Translations under genes and position numbers: made by a program | DNA from: CALCKU01 sp964654665 | GTDB lineage: Bacteria > Pseudomonadota > Alphaproteobacteria > Caulobacterales > Maricaulaceae | Assembly: GCA_964654665.1 (NCBI GenBank) | Contig: CAZZKV010000035.1 | Coordinates: forward strand, 1-18,833 | DNA length: 18,833 bases | Direction: 5' to 3' | Shown here: one piece after another, positions 15,457 to 18,833 of the stretch | Layout: each line of letters opens with the position of its first letter | Numbering within the stretch: position 1 is the stretch's first letter | Notes under the pieces: model-generated | What the model saw: the letters and a program-made list of their open reading frames with translations, nothing else | Databases searched by the model: none | Told to the model about the DNA's origin: nothing

Positions 15457-17593
15457 TTTCTATCTTTTCAACGGAAGGTTTAGGGGCACTTAATTTGGCA
15501 ATCACATCTTTTGCAGGACCTTGCAGATAGACTTTACCATGCTGCAAAACTACAATCTCGTCTAATAATTCAAGGGCCGCTGGACGATGTGTGGATAATA
15601 CGCATGTTTTCCCAACCAACCACGCTTTCAGATTATTCACAATTTGACGTTCTAACATTTGATCAAAACTAGCCGTAGGCTCATCCAATAATACAATTGA
15701 TGGATCTTGAAGATACAAACGAGCCAAACCAATACTTTGTTTTTGCCCGACGGAAACACCCGTTTCCCCATCACTAATAGGCATATCCAAACCAAGTGGG
15801 TGGGCTTTAACATGACCCGCCAAACCCGAAAATTGCAAGGCTTCAAATAAGCGGCTATCATCACAAGGTCCCACAGCAAGTTCTAAATTTTGTCTAAGCG
15901 TTCCTGTGAATAATTTTGTTTCTTGTGTTAAGTAACCTATATGGCGCCGGAGATCCTCCGGTGACACCTGACTCATAGACAAGGCATCAATCGTAATTTG
16001 TCCATGATTGGCATCATATAATCCTGATAAAAGCTTAAGCAATGTAGATTTTCCAGAGCCATTCGTTCCCAACAATCCGATATTTTGACCAGCCTTTAGC
16101 GTCAGTGCAGATATCTCCAAAGCATTGGGCGCCTCTTCATGATATTGATATATGATGTCCGATAATGCAAAATCACCCTCTAAACTATCGGCTGTAACAA
16201 AATGTTTCCCTGGCGGTTTTTCTTGCTCACTATCGGCAATCATATCCAAACCATCGAGCGATGACCGTACCTGTTGCCAGCGCGCCAATACATTGGAAAG
16301 GCTTGTCACCGGCGATAATGTACGTGATGTCAAAATACTAATTGCTATTATAGCCCCGACAGTTAATTCTCCGAGGAATACCATATATACACCGGCCACT
16401 ATAGCTGAGATATAGGCGGTCTGCTGCACACCCTGTGCCCAAAACGTCAATTTTGCAGCCAATAATCTTTGTTGAGTTGTTTTTTCAGAGGTTAACTCCA
16501 AAATTTCTTCCCACTGGCCTTGAAAATAGCTTTCGGCACGCAATGACTTTATAGTATCAAGACCGTAAGCTGATTGTATAAGCACTTTATTGGCCGAACT
16601 ATGGCCACCGAGCATTTCTTCAGACAAAGCCTCCATACGCGAACGTGCAAAGAGACTCGGGACAATTATAAGCACCATGGCCGCCACAATAATATAAGCT
16701 ATATTACCTGCAATTGTGTAGATAAGGCCAACGAATATAATAACAAATGGTATATCAGCAGCAGAGCTAATAGAAGATGTCGTAAAAAACTCTCTTACAC
16801 TGCCAAATTCCCGCATTGAATATAATAGTGACCCCGGACCTTGTGGCCGTTTTGACAACCGCATTCCCATGAAGCGCTGAAACAACATTGTAGAAATTTT
16901 TATTTCAATTTCTCGCCCAGAAATATCTATTAACGTTGCCCGAGCAACCCTCAACATCGCTTCCAATAATATAGCTATCACCACACCACACACTAATACC
17001 CACAGCGTTGGTATTGATTGATTGGGAATAACTCGGTCATAGACCTGCAACGTAAACAAGGAAATCGCGACGGCGAGAATATTGGCTGTTAATGTGCCTA
17101 AAATTATGTCCCGAATGAGCACCCGTTGGTTTTTAAAATGTGACCAAAACCAATGCCCTTTTTCCTTCTGCGGAATATGTTTTTCTTCTATAGCCTCAAA
17201 TGCATGGCCCGCTATAATGATTTTGTTAGCAAGTTTGTCATTCATTTCCTTGATTGGAAATTTGCGAATACCTTCATAGAAACCCGGACGTTCAATCTGA
17301 TAAGTTTCATCGTTTTTTGAATGAATAATAGCATAGTGCCCGTTATTCATTAAGGCGCAAACAGGCAAAATATCTTGCGTGATTTCAACATCGTCTACAA
17401 TATAAGCTGTAAGACCTAACCGGGCAAAAGCCCGTGGCACCATATCCACAGTCAAATCTTGATGGCTAACGGGCAAACCAATCGCAAAGTCAGTCGGATC
17501 TACATTTTTCCCAAAATGACGGACATAATGCTTTAAAACAACAAGCAATGGATTTTGCTTTTGAACATCAGTCATCGTTACGAGGCTTTGCAT
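15431..17593 (-). CDS. Type I secretion ABC transporter with degenerate C39-like domain (LapB/LssB type)
   Basis: This 720-residue fused permease-ATPase exports a protein from the cytoplasm through the fusion protein and TolC channel in one step. Residues 12-135 form a C39-peptidase-like domain. No cysteine occupies the catalytic position near the start, although GHYAIIH (85-91) keeps the histidine region, so it should bind rather than cleave substrate, as in HlyB and LapB. Six membrane helices span about 155-425. The ATPase has Walker A GTNGSGKST (509-517), Q-loop Q557, a variant signature VSVGQ (613-617, normally LSGGQ), Walker B and catalytic Glu in IVLLDEPTAS (633-642), and H-loop His669. 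A second Met (MTDVQ, residue 7) could start the protein, but neither ATG has a strong ribosome site. It is divergent from the TolC-family gene. Confidence 0.95.
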   Translation of the reverse strand: MQSLVTMTDVQKQNPLLVVLKHYVRHFGKNVDPTDFAIGLPVSHQDLTVDMVPRAFARLGLTAYIVDDVEITQDILPVCALMNNGHYAIIHSKNDETYQIERPGFYEGIRKFPIKEMNDKLANKIIIAGHAFEAIEEKHIPQKEKGHWFWSHFKNQRVLIRDIILGTLTANILAVAISLFTLQVYDRVIPNQSIPTLWVLVCGVVIAILLEAMLRVARATLIDISGREIEIKISTMLFQRFMGMRLSKRPQGPGSLLYSMREFGSVREFFTTSSISSAADIPFVIIFVGLIYTIAGNIAYIIVAAMVLIIVPSLFARSRMEALSEEMLGGHSSANKVLIQSAYGLDTIKSLRAESYFQGQWEEILELTSEKTTQQRLLAAKLTFWAQGVQQTAYISAIVAGVYMVFLGELTVGAIIAISILTSRTLSPVTSLSNVLARWQQVRSSLDGLDMIADSEQEKPPGKHFVTADSLEGDFALSDIIYQYHEEAPNALEISALTLKAGQNIGLLGTNGSGKSTLLKLLSGLYDANHGQITIDALSMSQVSPEDLRRHIGYLTQETKLFTGTLRQNLELAVGPCDDSRLFEALQFSGLAGHVKAHPLGLDMPISDGETGVSVGQKQSIGLARLYLQDPSIVLLDEPTASFDQMLERQIVNNLKAWLVGKTCVLSTHRPAALELLDEIVVLQHGKVYLQGPAKDVIAKLSAPKPSVEKIENAKILRSA

Positions 17594-17785
17594 AATAGTC
17601 CAAACTCATAAGTTTTAAATTTATGAGCTAACTCTATACAAATATTATAAATTTTCGATAAACACAGGCAGAATACATGTAAATATTTCAACTATAAATA
17701 CAATCTTATCTTTACAAAATATTCAGTTGTTGAAATAATTATTCATTACAGAATCAGGGCGCTGGAACCTTGGAGCCATGACATC
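17594..17785. promoter_or_regulatory. Divergent promoter region of the secretion genes
   Basis: This 192-bp AT-rich spacer lies between the ABC gene (minus) and the TolC-family gene (plus). Rightward, TTTACA (17711-17716) and AATAAT (17734-17739), 17 nt apart, make a good sigma70 match. Leftward, a perfect TATAAT lies at 17649-17644 but without a good -35. A 9-bp inverted repeat, TATTTCAAC (17684-17692) and GTTGAAATA (17729-17737), flanks the rightward -35, and its right arm overlaps the -10. A 7-bp repeat, CTCATAA (17605-17611) and TTATGAG (17621-17627), would form a hairpin in the ABC leader, 12 nt before the start codon. Confidence 0.5.
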
Positions 17786-18833
17786 ATGAAAAGAATAAAT
17801 ATAAACGTCACCAAGGGGCGTGCATTATTATGTAATTCTGCAATATGCATAATGAGCTTGACCTTACAGGCTTGCGAAACAACATCGACAACCATTGAAG
17901 ACATGGTTCCGCTAGCAGGTTTTATTTCTCCTGATAACGAACAAAGTACCGAAACAGTTTATGCGGAAAAAGTACAATCATTTTATACAAATAATAAAAC
18001 ATATGAAACAATTGCAAAAACCTTATCTGAACAATCCCCATTAGCGTCAGCGGCAAGTTTAGAGGGTCAGAAACTATTAGGCCAAGCCTATAATCAAAAC
18101 CGACTGCCACAGGTTTCACCAACAGCGTCCATCGAAGATGATGGCGATGTCATTGGGCGCTTCATTATCGATCAAGTTATTTTTGACAACGGCCGGTTTA
18201 AGGCTGGCAAAAAACTTTTATCCGCAGATGAGTCCCGAGCATTAAGTGATTACCTCATTGAGGCGAATGACGACATTGCAACAGGCATTGAAATCTATTT
18301 GCGAACAGTCAGGCTACAAAGCTTGCTTTCTGCGTCCGAGAAACTAACTGTCAAATATGATGATTTACATAAAATTGCTTTAGACAGAGTGTCTGGTGGA
18401 GTCGGCAAACGTTCCGAGTCTAGCTTATTTGAAATTAGAAAACTGCAAACACGCGCACAATCAGCAACAATAAAGTCTGAATTGAAAACCGCGCAAACCC
18501 AACTTTTAACTTTAACCGGAAAAGATAATTTCCCTCTTGCATCAAGAAGATTTATCTTTGTCCCATCCCGAGAAGCCTTAGCCAAAGAAATTTTTGATAC
18601 GACACCAACGATTATGCGAGTTAAGGCCGATGTCGATGCGCGCGTGGCCGAACTTGAACAAGCAAAAGCCGACCGTCTTCCAGCTCTAAGCTTTAGAGGC
18701 AGTCTCGGTGCGGGAACCGGCTTGGGCCTGGGTGCGGATGATCAAGTTAATGATGCTCGTCTGGGCCTATCGGTTTCCCAACCTCTTTATTGGGGTAAAA
18801 ACTTAAACACGGAAGCCATCCTTAAAAATATAG
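17786..18833 (+). CDS. TolC-family outer-membrane factor of type I secretion, partial at the window end
   Basis: The frame is open from the ATG at 17786 to the window edge, giving 349 codons of a protein that is usually about 430-500 residues. GGAG at 17772-17775 supports the start. The N-terminus is basic, then hydrophobic, and reaches LQAC at about residue 29, a lipobox-like site followed by Glu, so the mature protein may be an acylated outer-membrane lipoprotein. Downstream are the features of TolC-type channels: GQAYNQNRLPQVSPTAS near the start of the first repeat, long alpha-helical heptad stretches, and the second-repeat counterpart LEQAKADRLPALSFRGSLG. Its place opposite the ABC and fusion protein genes makes it the channel of that type I exporter. 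A NodT-type efflux channel is a weaker alternative. Confidence 0.88.
   Translation, partial: MKRININVTKGRALLCNSAICIMSLTLQACETTSTTIEDMVPLAGFISPDNEQSTETVYAEKVQSFYTNNKTYETIAKTLSEQSPLASAASLEGQKLLGQAYNQNRLPQVSPTASIEDDGDVIGRFIIDQVIFDNGRFKAGKKLLSADESRALSDYLIEANDDIATGIEIYLRTVRLQSLLSASEKLTVKYDDLHKIALDRVSGGVGKRSESSLFEIRKLQTRAQSATIKSELKTAQTQLLTLTGKDNFPLASRRFIFVPSREALAKEIFDTTPTIMRVKADVDARVAELEQAKADRLPALSFRGSLGAGTGLGLGADDQVNDARLGLSVSQPLYWGKNLNTEAILKNI

Noticed and set aside
17778..17789. ATG ACA TCA TGA, a three-codon frame overlapping the channel gene start
   Set aside because: The GGAG is only 2 nt from this ATG, too close for good initiation, and the frame is trivially short.

Overview
The window is a gene-dense, visibly AT-rich stretch of a Gram-negative bacterial chromosome (G+C not counted). 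Two TonB-dependent receptors with sphingomonad-style plug regions, an AlkK/DmdB-type acyl-CoA ligase, an acetoacetyl-CoA synthetase and a LapB/LapC-type type I secretion pair suggest an aquatic or marine alphaproteobacterium. That lineage call is an inference from protein style only. No rRNA, tRNA, CRISPR array, insertion sequence or phage gene was seen.

Left part (1-5.3 kb): a LysR regulator (minus) is divergent from a TonB-dependent receptor (plus). The receptor ends in a perfect 13-bp hairpin terminator and is followed by an acyl-CoA ligase (plus). Middle part (5.3-14 kb): a minus-strand block reads TonB-dependent receptor, TetR regulator, cyclase-family metal hydrolase, MFS transporter, zeta-like GST, acetoacetyl-CoA synthetase and SDR oxidoreductase. 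The last five are packed with overlaps or gaps of 3-18 nt and should form one operon. It converges on the ligase gene. A terminator-like hairpin separates the receptor from the TetR gene.

Taken together, 0-14 kb looks like an uptake-and-catabolism island. The receptors would carry a scarce or bulky compound over the outer membrane and the MFS carrier would move it, or a product, over the inner membrane. The cyclase-family hydrolase and GST would process it. The two ligases and the SDR would send acidic products (plausibly a 3-oxo acid or acetoacetate) into CoA-linked metabolism under LysR and TetR control. The substrate is not identifiable from sequence, and no ring-cleaving oxygenase is present in the window.

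Right part (14.3-18.8 kb): a type I secretion system. The ABC transporter, with a catalytically degenerate C39-like N-domain, and its overlapping membrane fusion protein are on the minus strand. A TolC-family outer-membrane factor with a lipoprotein-like N-terminus is divergent on the plus strand and runs off the window. The exported substrate is not in view.
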